Below, piece by piece: positions 9,918 through 18,309 of a stretch of DNA of 64,000 nt. The stretch is from the NCBI RefSeq assembly GCF_023518235.1, contig NZ_CP090423.1:310001-374000 (forward strand), written 5' to 3'. The stretch comes from Stenotrophomonas maltophilia (GTDB taxonomy: Bacteria > Pseudomonadota > Gammaproteobacteria > Xanthomonadales > Xanthomonadaceae). Numbering within the stretch: position 1 is the stretch's first letter; every line of letters begins with the position of its first letter. Position numbers and translations under genes: made by a program. A model generated the notes under the pieces. It had not been told where the DNA came from. It was given only the letters and a program-made list of their open reading frames with translations, and made no database searches.

Positions 9918-10880
9918 ATGCACATGATCCTGCGCGGCCTGCTGGCCCTGGCCTGTGCCGGGGCGGTGGGCGTGGCCGCCGCCGCACCGACGGGGCCGCA
10001 GATCCTCACCGAGGATGTCGGCCGTTTCTACGCGATTTACGACAGTGCGGATGGCAAGCCCAGCGTGGCCCAATTGCGCGACTACCTGGCCGAGGGCTCT
10101 ACCGGCCTGGCCGAGCTGGCCCAGGCGCGCCGGGTCACCGCTGAACGCATCGCCGAGGCCATCGCCAACCAGCCGGCGCTGTACGCGCAGGGACGAAACT
10201 GCCTGGCCGAGCTGCCGGCGGTGAAGCAGCGCCTGGTGCAGGTGTTCGCCAACCTGCAGGCGATCTACCCGCAGACCACATTCCCTCCGGTGACCATCGC
10301 GGTGGGCCGCGGCCGGCCGGTCGGCCTGACCTCGAAAAGTGGCGTGATCATCGGCCTGGAAGCGCTGTGTGCGGCCGATTTCATGAATGCCAACGTGCAG
10401 GATCGCTTCGTGCACGTGATCGCGCACGAGTACGTGCACATCCAGCAGACCGGCCTGATCGATGTCGAACCGGGTGATCCACGCGCGACGGTGCTGCGCA
10501 TTTCGCTGGGCGAAGGGATCGCCGAGTTCATCACCGAACTGATCTCCGGCAACGTCGGCAATGGGCGCCACGCCGCGTGGACGCGCGGCCGCGAAGTGCA
10601 TATCGAAAGCGCATTCGCACTCGACCTGGACAGCACCGACCTGTCACCGTGGCTGTACAACTACACGCCCGGTTCGCAGGAACCCTACGACCTGGGTTAC
10701 TGGGTGGGTTACCGCATCGCCAAGGCGTACTACCTGCAGGCCAGGGACAAGCGCGAGGCGGTGCGTGCGCTGGTCCAGCAGGATGACCCGAAGGCGATCC
10801 TGGCCGCCAGCGGCTGGACGCCGGGCATGTGGATGCCGGCCAAGGTGACCGGCGTGGCGGCGCGCTCGGCTTCGCGATGA
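9918..10880 (+). CDS. Exported HExxH metallopeptidase-like protein (DUF2268-like)
   Basis: 320 residues from ATG 9918, chosen because AAGGA lies 7 bases upstream; an in-frame ATG at 9894 is possible. Residues 1-24 form a signal peptide ending AAAA. The sequence HVIAHEYVHIQQ contains the zinc-binding HExxH helix (HEYVH). About 30 residues later GEGIAEFITE supplies an acidic residue suited to be the third zinc ligand, as in gluzincin-like and DUF2268 proteins. The C-terminal part (YDLGYWVGYRIAKAYY) resembles the helical end of that family. It probably acts in the periplasm; substrate unknown. Confidence 0.8.
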   Translation: MHMILRGLLALACAGAVGVAAAAPTGPQILTEDVGRFYAIYDSADGKPSVAQLRDYLAEGSTGLAELAQARRVTAERIAEAIANQPALYAQGRNCLAELPAVKQRLVQVFANLQAIYPQTTFPPVTIAVGRGRPVGLTSKSGVIIGLEALCAADFMNANVQDRFVHVIAHEYVHIQQTGLIDVEPGDPRATVLRISLGEGIAEFITELISGNVGNGRHAAWTRGREVHIESAFALDLDSTDLSPWLYNYTPGSQEPYDLGYWVGYRIAKAYYLQARDKREAVRALVQQDDPKAILAASGWTPGMWMPAKVTGVAARSASR

Positions 10881-10929
10881 AGCGGGCAGGCAGCGCTAGA
10901 CTGCGGGTCTGGTTTCCTGGAGAACCCGC

Positions 10930-11712
10930 ATGCGTGGATCCATGCTGCTTGCCGCTGCCATCACCGTTGCCATGGCGCTGAGCGCCCCGCTGAAGGCGGC
11001 CGAACCTGCGGCGGTCAATCCGCTGCTGCTGAAGCCGGTCGAGCAGCTGCGCCCGGACGAGGTGCGCTTCATGCAGCAGCAGCTCGCCGATTGGCCGCAG
11101 CTGCAGCGCTATCGCGACGCCAACGCTGCGCTGCCTGCCGCTGTGCCCGGCCAGCCACGCGTGGTGTTCTACGGCGATTCCATCACCGAAGGCTGGGGCA
11201 GGGAAGGCAGCGCCTCGTTCTTTGCCGGCAAGGGCTGGCTCAACCGCGGCATCAGTGGCCAGACCACGGCGCAGATGCTGCTGCGTTTCCCGCAGGACGT
11301 GCTGGCGCTGAAGCCGCAGGTGGTGGTGATCCTGGCCGGCACCAACGATGTCGCCGGCAACACCGGTCCCTCCACGCAGGCGATGATCGAAGACAACCTG
11401 CATGCGATGGTGGATCTGGCGCGCACGCACGGCATCGGCGTGGTACTGGCCTCGGTGCTGCCGGTCAGCGAGTACCCGTGGATGCCGGGCATCACGCCGG
11501 CGCCGAAAGTGCGTGCGCTGAACGATGCATTGAAGCGCTACGCCGAGGCGAAGCAGCTGGTCTATCTGGACTACTACACGCCGATGGCCAATGCAGTCGG
11601 CGGCCTCGATCCGCAGCTGGCCGAGGACGGTGTGCATCCGACGGCGCAGGGCTATGCGCGCATGGCGCCGTTGGCAGAAGCGGCCGTCAGCCGCGCACTG
11701 AAGCAGAAGTAG
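10930..11712 (+). CDS. Exported SGNH/GDSL-family hydrolase
   Basis: 260 residues with a signal peptide (about 1-23). All SGNH blocks are visible: FYGDSITEGW with the nucleophilic Ser, GISGQTT with the block II Gly, LAGTNDVAGNTG with the block III Asn, and DGVHPTAQGY with the catalytic Asp and His. These enzymes hydrolyse esters of lipids, acylated sugars or peptidoglycan substituents. A periplasmic esterase or acetylhydrolase role is likely; the substrate cannot be read from sequence. Its last 26 bases overlap the 3' end of the convergent LysR gene. Confidence 0.9.
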   Translation: MRGSMLLAAAITVAMALSAPLKAAEPAAVNPLLLKPVEQLRPDEVRFMQQQLADWPQLQRYRDANAALPAAVPGQPRVVFYGDSITEGWGREGSASFFAGKGWLNRGISGQTTAQMLLRFPQDVLALKPQVVVILAGTNDVAGNTGPSTQAMIEDNLHAMVDLARTHGIGVVLASVLPVSEYPWMPGITPAPKVRALNDALKRYAEAKQLVYLDYYTPMANAVGGLDPQLAEDGVHPTAQGYARMAPLAEAAVSRALKQK

Positions 11713-12568
11713 AAGCGGACAGGCTGGCCTGCAACCACGCGCAGAAGCCGATCACCAGCGGTTCGGCGGCGCTGTCCTCATGCACCAGCCAGCTCCAGCG
11801 CGGGCCGCGCACGCGTGCGTCGTCCAGCGCGTGCAGCTGTCCCTGTTGGCAGGCCCGTGCCGCCAGCAGCTCGCTCACCAGGGCAATGCCCAGCCCCTGG
11901 CAGGCGGCGTCCAGCAGCTGCCCGGGCTCGGAAAAGTTCATGCCGTCGCGGCGCTGGCCAACGTCGGCGCCGCCCTGCACCTGCCATTGGCTCCAGTCCA
12001 TCTCGCGCTCGCCGTGCAGGGTGAGGCGCTCATGCACTGGCGTGGCCAGCAGCGCCGGGTGGCAGGCCGGATAGAGGCGATCCTGCAGCAGCACGCGGTG
12101 CTGGCAGTGCGCCTGTGAATCGAGGTCATCGCGTACGGCGATGTCCAGGGTCTGCGTGGTCATGTCCGGCGCTTCTTCGCTGGTCAGCAGCCACAGGTCG
12201 GCATCGGGATGCAGGCGATGGAACTCTGCCAGGCGCGGCACCAGCCAATGCCGGGCAAAGGCCGGGCTGGTGTTGACGATCAATTGATTGGGCTTGCGGT
12301 ACTGATCAAGCCGGCGGATGCCACTGGCCAGCTGCCGCAGCAGGGACTGGGTGGTTTCCAGCAGGTCGATGCCGGCGTCGGTCAGCGTGACGCTACGGCC
12401 CTGACGGAAGAACAGTGGCTGCTGCAACGAGGCCTCCAGGCCGCGGATCTGCTGGCTGATCGCCGACTGGGTCAGGTGCAGTTCCTCGGCCGCGGCCTGG
12501 AAACTGCCCAGCCGCGCGGCGGCTTCGAAGCCGCGCAGGGCGTTCAGCGTGGGCCAGTGCTTGAGCAT
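11687..12568 (-). CDS. LysR-family regulator, GcvA-like
   Basis: 293 residues. The N-terminal winged HTH is clear: FEAAARLGSFQAAAEELHLTQ then SAISQQIRGLE. The rest is the two-lobed periplasmic-binding-like effector domain typical of LysR proteins of about 300 residues, closest in style to GcvA/AmpR. It is transcribed divergently from the agmatine deiminase gene with about 100 bases between, the usual arrangement for a LysR activator and its target. Control of that gene, possibly with an agmatine-related signal, is an inference. Confidence 0.9.
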   Translation of the reverse strand: MLKHWPTLNALRGFEAAARLGSFQAAAEELHLTQSAISQQIRGLEASLQQPLFFRQGRSVTLTDAGIDLLETTQSLLRQLASGIRRLDQYRKPNQLIVNTSPAFARHWLVPRLAEFHRLHPDADLWLLTSEEAPDMTTQTLDIAVRDDLDSQAHCQHRVLLQDRLYPACHPALLATPVHERLTLHGEREMDWSQWQVQGGADVGQRRDGMNFSEPGQLLDAACQGLGIALVSELLAARACQQGQLHALDDARVRGPRWSWLVHEDSAAEPLVIGFCAWLQASLSASTSASVRG

Positions 12569-12670
12569 TTCAGATAAGCAGAACTGTTCAATTGATGGCT
12601 GAATCTATCGTTTGTTCTTATGGATCGGCAAGCGCAGCATGGTCTGACCCCCAACCCCGTGGAGCCCGTC

Positions 12671-13801
12671 ATGTCTACCCGTCGTCACTTCCTTACCCAG
12701 CTGGCCGGTGCGGCCGGGCTTGGCGGCCTGGCGGCACTGGGCCTGGCCGGCCTGCCGGGGCGCGTTGCAGCCGCGGGCCCAGGCGCGGGCGCCTGGCGCA
12801 TGCCCGACGAGCACGGCCCGCAGGAACGCGTTTTTCTCGCGTTTGCCGCGCAGCAGCGGGTGTGGGGCGCGCAGGCCGATGCGGTGAACAGCGCCGTGGC
12901 CCGGCTCGCGCGCACCATCGCCCGCCACCAGCCGGTCAGCGTGCTGTGCCGCCCGGCGCAGCGGAAGCAGGCGCAGGACCGCTGCGGTCGCGACAACATC
13001 GAATTCCTGGAGGTGCCGCTGGATGACATCTGGGTGCGCGACTACGGCGGGTGTTTCGTCACCGACGGCCGGGGCGGACTGGGCCTGGTCGATTTCAACT
13101 TCAACGGTTGGGGCGGCAAGCAGAGCGCGCGCAACGATGGCGCGGTGGCGCCGTGGCTGGCGCAGGTGACCGGTGCGACGCTGTTGGAAAGCGATCTGGT
13201 CGGCGAGGGCGGTGGCATCGAAGTCGACGGCCACGGCACGGCCATTCTCACCGAGAGCTGCTGGGTGAACCGCAACCGCAATCCGGAGTTGTCGCGCGCG
13301 GATATCGAGGCCGAGCTGAAGCATCACCTGGGCCTGCGCAAGGTGATCTGGTTGCCCGGCATCGCCGGCGAGGACATCACCGATGCGCACGTGGATTTCT
13401 ATGCGCGCTTCGTGCGCCCGGGCGTGGTGATCGCCAACCTCGACAATGATCCGGAGTCCTACGACTACGATCTGACCCGCGAGCATCTTGAGATACTGCG
13501 CGATGCGACCGACGCCGATGGCCGGCGCCTGCAGGTGCACACGCTGCCGCCGCCGCTGGACGGGCGCGACAACGTGCATACCCGTGACAACGACGATCTG
13601 GCGATGGGCTACATCAACTATCTACCGATCAACGGCGCGGTGGTGGCGCCGCAGTTCGGTGACGATGCGGCCGATGGCTACTGCCGTGAACTGCTGGAGG
13701 ATCTGTACCCCGGCCGCGTGATCGAGCAGGTGGATATCGACGCGATTGCCGGCGGCGGTGGCGGCATCCACTGCGTGACCAAGAACATGCCCAGGGTCTG
13801 A
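12671..13801 (+). CDS. aguA: Agmatine deiminase family protein, Tat-type signal
   Basis: 376 residues from ATG 12671 (GGAG about 8 bases upstream); the frame extends 17 codons further but lacks a better start. The N terminus MSTRRHFLTQLAGAAG has a twin-arginine motif, unlike the cytoplasmic AguA of most bacteria. Family landmarks are present: DDIWVRDYGG, EGGGIEVDGHG, HVDFYARF and the C-terminal GGIHCVTKN with the catalytic Cys. Agmatine deiminase converts agmatine to N-carbamoylputrescine in polyamine metabolism. The export signal makes the exact substrate less certain; related porphyromonas-type peptidylarginine deiminases share this fold. Confidence 0.85.
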   Translation: MSTRRHFLTQLAGAAGLGGLAALGLAGLPGRVAAAGPGAGAWRMPDEHGPQERVFLAFAAQQRVWGAQADAVNSAVARLARTIARHQPVSVLCRPAQRKQAQDRCGRDNIEFLEVPLDDIWVRDYGGCFVTDGRGGLGLVDFNFNGWGGKQSARNDGAVAPWLAQVTGATLLESDLVGEGGGIEVDGHGTAILTESCWVNRNRNPELSRADIEAELKHHLGLRKVIWLPGIAGEDITDAHVDFYARFVRPGVVIANLDNDPESYDYDLTREHLEILRDATDADGRRLQVHTLPPPLDGRDNVHTRDNDDLAMGYINYLPINGAVVAPQFGDDAADGYCRELLEDLYPGRVIEQVDIDAIAGGGGGIHCVTKNMPRV

Positions 13802-13807
13802 TGCGGC

Positions 13808-14353
13808 TCAGGCGTCATCCCGCTTCAGCGCCGCATCGGCTGCCAGCAGCGCTTCGGCGGCGGCACTGAGCGGCGGTGACGGCGGCGCGACCACGCCGAT
13901 GGCTTCCATCATCGTCGGCATGCCCAGGAACCGGCGCGCGCGGCGGTCGTAGATGCCGGTGACCAGCAGTGCACGGGTGGCGATCTTCTGCTCGGGGCCG
14001 ATCAGCACGCGCTGCTCCATGATGCCGCGCGAGCCGACCCAGCCGACCAGGCGTGTTTCCAGGGTGAAGCGCTGGAACGGCTTCAGTTCGCGGCGGAACT
14101 GGATGGTGCCGGCGCCGACGATCGGTGCCCACTTCTCACGCAGCGCCACCCGGCCCAGGCCCATGCGCAGGATCAGGTCCAGCCGGCCCAGATCGAAGAT
14201 GTTCCAGTAGCGGCCGTTGGTCATGTGCAGGTTGCTGTCCAGGTCGTTGGGCAGCACCCGGAACTGCAGCCGCGAGACCCCGAACGGGGCTTCCAGCTTC
14301 GGCCGGAACAGGCTGCACAGCAGCAGGTGGAGCAGGCGGAACCATAGATTCAT
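13808..14353 (-). CDS. Hotdog-fold acyl-CoA thioesterase-like protein
   Basis: 181 residues. The region VLPNDLDSNLHMTNGRYWNIFDLGR matches the 4HBT/THEM6-like thioesterase pattern in which an Asp and the following N/HMTN loop shape the active site. The hydrophobic N terminus may be a membrane anchor. It is divergent from a TetR regulator gene 40 bases away, which suggests that TetR protein controls it. It is convergent with aguA (6-base gap). Thioesterase activity is inferred from fold; substrate unknown. Confidence 0.8.
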   Translation of the reverse strand: MNLWFRLLHLLLCSLFRPKLEAPFGVSRLQFRVLPNDLDSNLHMTNGRYWNIFDLGRLDLILRMGLGRVALREKWAPIVGAGTIQFRRELKPFQRFTLETRLVGWVGSRGIMEQRVLIGPEQKIATRALLVTGIYDRRARRFLGMPTMMEAIGVVAPPSPPLSAAAEALLAADAALKRDDA

Positions 14354-14393
14354 GTTTATGACGACTGTTATAGAACGGTCGGTACGCTAATCT

Positions 14394-14999
14394 ATGACAA
14401 CTGTCCTGGCAAGGAACCCCGCCGTGAGCCCGCGACCCTCTGACGCCCCGCAACGGGTGATTGATGCTGCGGCACAGATGCTGGCGCGGGTCGGCCTCAA
14501 CGCGACCAGCATCCGCGAGGTGACCAAGCTGGCCGACGCACCTCTGGGCTCCACCTACCATCATTTCCCGGGCGGCAAGCAGGAACTGCTGGCACGCGCC
14601 ACGCACATGGCCGGCGACAAGGTGGAGGCGCTGCTGGTGGAGTTGCTGAAGGGCGGCGCGGCACAGGGCCTGCAGCAGTTCCTGGCGATGTGGCGCGAAC
14701 GCCTGCTGCGCACGCAGTTCCGTGCCGGTTGCCCGGTGCTGGCGGCCGCAGTGGAAGAGCCGATGGATGCCGCACCGAGCCAGCCACGCGTGGCCGCCGC
14801 CGAGGTGTTCGTGCGCTGGCAGGGGCACCTGGCAGCTGCCTTCGTCGCCGATGGCCACGACGCGACTGCCGCGGCCGGCCTGGCCAGCCTGGTGATTGCC
14901 GGCGTGGAAGGCGCGGTGGCGATGAGCCGCGCGCTGCAGGATATCGCCCCGTTCGACCAGGTGGCCGCGCAGCTGCTGAAAGCCGCTACGCCGCCTTGA
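14394..14999 (+). CDS. TetR/AcrR-family repressor
   Basis: 201 residues. The N-terminal HTH is typical (RVIDAAAQMLARVGLNATS, then REVTKLADAPLGSTYHHFPG). The C-terminal part resembles the LmrA/YxaF-type ligand domain. The divergent thioesterase gene is the most probable target. The 40-base gap holds near-repeats of TAGAACGGTCGGTACGCTA that could serve as the shared operator. Confidence 0.9.
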   Translation: MTTVLARNPAVSPRPSDAPQRVIDAAAQMLARVGLNATSIREVTKLADAPLGSTYHHFPGGKQELLARATHMAGDKVEALLVELLKGGAAQGLQQFLAMWRERLLRTQFRAGCPVLAAAVEEPMDAAPSQPRVAAAEVFVRWQGHLAAAFVADGHDATAAAGLASLVIAGVEGAVAMSRALQDIAPFDQVAAQLLKAATPP

Positions 15000-15013
15000 T
15001 CCGGCCGTATCCG

Positions 15014-15036
15014 GTAGATCCACGTCACGCGTGGAT
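15014..15036. repeat. SMAG/REP-type palindrome
   Basis: GTAG head followed by ATCCACG ... CGTGGAT arms, 15 bases after the TetR gene stop. It matches the S. maltophilia GTAG palindrome family. Confidence 0.7.
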
Positions 15037-15153
15037 GAGCGCGTAACGCCCGGTGCTGCCTGATCAATGAAGCTGTGCGCGCTCTGGACGCGGCGCCGCG
15101 TGGCGATAGAATCCAGCCATCACCGCCTACGCGTGCCCGGCAAGGACGTCCGC

Positions 15154-15216
15154 ATGCAGCATCAGGTTTCCGAGGTCGCTGACCGCGTTGCCTCCCGCCT
15201 ACGAGGGGCGGCATGA
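15154..15216 (+). CDS. Possible 20-residue leader peptide
   Basis: ATG 15154, with AAGGA 7-11 bases upstream, opens a 20-codon frame (MQHQVSEVADRVASRLRGAA) whose stop overlaps the next start as ATGA. This arrangement suits translational coupling. The peptide is too short to classify and could be chance. Confidence 0.3.
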   Translation: MQHQVSEVADRVASRLRGAA

Positions 15217-15992
15217 AGAACCCGCGCCATTCTTCCACCAGTGCATTGAAGCTGCGCAGGAGCCGTGGCAGCGAAGTCGTGCGTGCGCGGCGGCACCTGC
15301 AGCAGCGTGGTTGGCCGCGGCTGCAGATGGCCCTGATCGTTGCGCTGACCGGCGCCGCCGGGTTCCTCGTCTCACATCTGCTGCGGCTGGCCGGTGTAGA
15401 GGCCATGCTGCTGCGCTACCCGCTGGCGGTACTGCTGGCCTACGGCGTGTTCCTGCTGCTGATGTGGGTCTGGATCCGTTGGCGCTGGGACAACGTGCTC
15501 GATGCGCTGTCGTCGGAGGTGGGCGGAGGCACCCCATCGGCACACGGCAGCGCCGCGCAATCGCCGTGGAGTGATGTCGGCGGGCGTTCCGGTGGTGGCG
15601 GTGCGTCTGCCTCGTGGAACGAGTCGGCAGCGCAGAGCGGGGTTGAGGTGAGCGAGGTGCCGCTGGCCGGACTGGCCGAAGACGAAGCCGGGCTGCCATT
15701 GCTGGCCGTCCTCGGCATCGTCGCGGTGGGCGCAGCGGTCGTGCTGGTCAGCGCATGGGTGGTATGGTCAGCGCCGCTGCTGATGGCAGAACTGCTGGTG
15801 GATGCGGCCATCGCCGGTGGCCTGTACCGGCGCATGCAAGGCATGCAGGAGCAGGGCTGGTGGCGGGTATGCGTGACGCACACGATCTGGCCGCTGCTGG
15901 GCCTGCTGTTGTTCTTTGCGATCGTGGGCTGGCTGGCCCAGCAGCTGGTACCGGGCGCGGCCAGCCTGCTGGAAGTTTTCCGCGGGGTGTGA
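15213..15992 (+). CDS. Inner-membrane protein of unknown function
   Basis: 259 residues. A basic N terminus (residues 1-35) precedes two TM segments (about 37-57 and 67-88). A Gly/Ser-rich linker covers about 100-145, then come further TM segments (about 165-190, 190-205 and 225-245). No enzymatic motif is seen. It may be translated by coupling with the small frame ending at 15216. It is convergent with the TonB-dependent receptor gene. No function is proposed. Confidence 0.75.
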   Translation: MKNPRHSSTSALKLRRSRGSEVVRARRHLQQRGWPRLQMALIVALTGAAGFLVSHLLRLAGVEAMLLRYPLAVLLAYGVFLLLMWVWIRWRWDNVLDALSSEVGGGTPSAHGSAAQSPWSDVGGRSGGGGASASWNESAAQSGVEVSEVPLAGLAEDEAGLPLLAVLGIVAVGAAVVLVSAWVVWSAPLLMAELLVDAAIAGGLYRRMQGMQEQGWWRVCVTHTIWPLLGLLLFFAIVGWLAQQLVPGAASLLEVFRGV

Positions 15993-16009
15993 TCGCGCCG
16001 TGGCGTGGC

Positions 16010-18118
16010 TCAATCGAAACGCCAACGCACACCCGCATAGACGCCACGGCCTTCGCCCGGCGTCGAGCGCGCCACATCCTTGCCCGCATCGTCATAGCCC
16101 GGCGTGACCGTGGCGGCGTAGTGACGGTTGCCGAGGTTGCGCATCTCCGCCCACGCCTGCCAGCGGCCATCGGGTGCGTCGTAGCCGATGCGGCTGCCGA
16201 AGATCACATGGCTGTCGGCCCAGTAGCTGTTGGCATAGTCCACCGCGATGCGTGAGGCGTATTCGGTGTTCAGCGAGGCATACAGACCGGACGCGTGATC
16301 GAAGCGCAGCTCGGCCTGGTAGCTGTGGCGCGGCAGGCCCGGCAGGCGGTTGGTGCCAAAGCGTGCATCGTGGCGGTAACGGAAATCGCTGAAGGTGTAC
16401 GCCTGACGCAGCGACAAGCGTCCCGGCGCGGCCTGCCACAGCGTGCTGTCCAAGCCGGCTTCGATGCCACGGTGCACGGTGGGGCTGGCGTTGTTCTCTG
16501 CGATGAACAGGTTCGGCACCGGCTGCAGCTCCACGCTCAGCAGTTCGTGGTTCACATGCGCGTAGTAGCCGGTCAGTTCCCACCGACCGACCGCAGCGTC
16601 GCCACGTGCACCCAGTTCCAGCGTGGTGGCGGTCTGGTTCTGCATCGGCACCGGCGTGCGCTGGCGGCCCGTGGATGGGCCATTGCCCGGCCCGAAATAC
16701 TGGTTCGAACCCCAGATCATCGACCACGGATGCGGCGCTTCCACCGAGCGGCTGAGGTTGCCGAACCACTGTGTCTGCGCGCTGTGCTGCCAGGTGAAGC
16801 CCAGTCGCGGCGCATAGTCCCAGTCATGATCGCGCAGGCGGCCGCCGCTGCTGGGCCAGGTCACCTGTACGTCGCGGCGAGTGTTGATCAGTGCCAGCCC
16901 GGTCTGCATGCGCAGGCGGTCATTGAAGGTGAGGGTATTGCTGACGTGCAGCGTGCTGTCGGTGCCGTGGTGGCGGAAGTCACGCGTGCGCGTGCCGGCG
17001 GCATAGCCGTTGCTGGCAAAGCGCAGCGACTCGCGCACGTCGGCGTCGAGGTCATGGGTGACGCGCAGGCCGATCGTGGTGTCGCTGTCCAGCCCGAACA
17101 GCGTGTGGTGATGGCGGTAATCGAGCGTGGCGTTGAGGTTGGCGTAGTCCAGCTGCTGGCGGTACAGGCTTTCGTTCAGGTCCATCGGATATTTGTGATA
17201 GACCAGCCCGGCCTGCAGCGACGAATCCTCATCGATCTGCAGCGTGGTGACATTGCCCAGCCAGGTGCTGCCCGGCTGCGGGCGGCGCGCATCGATGGCC
17301 AGGTTGGCCGGATTCGCCGCATGCGGATCGTTGCGGATCTGGTCGCGGGTCAGGCGCCCGGGTGTTTCGTGGTTGGTTTCGCGATAGCGCACGAAGAAGC
17401 GCGTCTGCAGGCCGGGCGTGATCTGCCATCCGATGTTCGCCATCGCGCCCTTGCCATCGCCGCTTGCGTGGCGCTGGTAGCCGTCGAATTCGGTATCGGT
17501 GTAGGCCAGGAAATAGTCGACATCACCGCTGACGCCGCCCCAGCTCAGGCCACGCTTCTGGTAGCCACGGCTGCCGGCCTCGTAATGCAACTGCACGCCC
17601 GCCGAATCACGGCCGCTGCGGCTGACGTAATCGATGGCGCCGCCGAGCGCCAGCGCGCCGCGTTCGAAACCGTTGGCCCCGCGCAGTACCTCCACGCGCG
17701 ACAGCCACAGCGGTTCCAGCAGTTCGTACGGCGTGCCACCCGGACCGGTCAGCGGCAAGCCGTCGATCGACACTGCAATGCCCGAGGCATGCGCACCCGG
17801 GCCGCGATTGATGCCCGAGCCGCGGATCGAGACCTTGGTGCCCTCGTTGCCTGGCGACTGCGCGCTGATGCCGGGCTGGTAGGCCAGCACATCGGCGCTG
17901 CTGGACAGGCGGCCGTCGGCCTTGGCCACGTCGATGACATTGCTGGCGCCCGACACGCGCTTCAGTTCCGCGCGTGCCTGCGCACTGGCATCGGCGGCGG
18001 TGACCTGTACGGCATCGAGGGTGGTGGCCTGCGGGGCGGCCTGGGCAGTGACGGGCAGGCTGAAGGAAACGGCCAGGAACAGCAGCGACGGGGTGGGGCG
18101 GTGAGGCGAGAGCGACAT
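16010..18118 (-). CDS. TonB-dependent outer-membrane receptor
   Basis: 702 residues from ATG 18118; the frame allows a start at 18139, but MSLSPHRPT leads directly into the signal peptide (ends about TAQAAP). A TonB-box-like TTLDAVQVTA is followed by the plug domain (residues about 40-160, with SIRGSGINRGPGAHASGI and the AIDYVSRSG-type loop) and a 22-strand barrel ending in an aromatic residue (GVRWRFD). Length and layout fit siderophore or metal-chelate receptors. No tightly linked uptake genes identify the ligand. Confidence 0.9.
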   Translation of the reverse strand: MSLSPHRPTPSLLFLAVSFSLPVTAQAAPQATTLDAVQVTAADASAQARAELKRVSGASNVIDVAKADGRLSSSADVLAYQPGISAQSPGNEGTKVSIRGSGINRGPGAHASGIAVSIDGLPLTGPGGTPYELLEPLWLSRVEVLRGANGFERGALALGGAIDYVSRSGRDSAGVQLHYEAGSRGYQKRGLSWGGVSGDVDYFLAYTDTEFDGYQRHASGDGKGAMANIGWQITPGLQTRFFVRYRETNHETPGRLTRDQIRNDPHAANPANLAIDARRPQPGSTWLGNVTTLQIDEDSSLQAGLVYHKYPMDLNESLYRQQLDYANLNATLDYRHHHTLFGLDSDTTIGLRVTHDLDADVRESLRFASNGYAAGTRTRDFRHHGTDSTLHVSNTLTFNDRLRMQTGLALINTRRDVQVTWPSSGGRLRDHDWDYAPRLGFTWQHSAQTQWFGNLSRSVEAPHPWSMIWGSNQYFGPGNGPSTGRQRTPVPMQNQTATTLELGARGDAAVGRWELTGYYAHVNHELLSVELQPVPNLFIAENNASPTVHRGIEAGLDSTLWQAAPGRLSLRQAYTFSDFRYRHDARFGTNRLPGLPRHSYQAELRFDHASGLYASLNTEYASRIAVDYANSYWADSHVIFGSRIGYDAPDGRWQAWAEMRNLGNRHYAATVTPGYDDAGKDVARSTPGEGRGVYAGVRWRFD

Positions 18119-18213
18119 GCGAAATGCTGTAAACCACAAAAGTGGCGCGCAAGTTAACAGGTCGGGCGCGCCACGTCACCCATCGGCAGCGTATGGCCGC
18201 CCACGGCATCCAT

Positions 18214-18302
18214 GTAGAGCCGAGCCCATGCTCGGCTGTCGCGCGCAGCGTGGGTCTTCTGCTGTTGCAATGAAGAGCAGCCGAGCATGGGCTCGGCTCT
18301 AC
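18214..18302. repeat. Inverted pair of SMAG palindromes
   Basis: GTAGAGCCGAGCCCATGCTC with its 3' arm at 18214-18237 and the reverse-oriented copy at about 18279-18302 (ending CTAC), separated by about 41 bases. This is the paired REP arrangement seen in S. maltophilia. It lies between the receptor and serine hydrolase genes. Confidence 0.85.
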
Positions 18303-18309
18303 AGCAGGG

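Noticed and set aside
16295..18157. 620-codon plus-strand frame across the TonB-dependent receptor
   Set aside because: Antisense shadow; the minus-strand receptor has all family landmarks.
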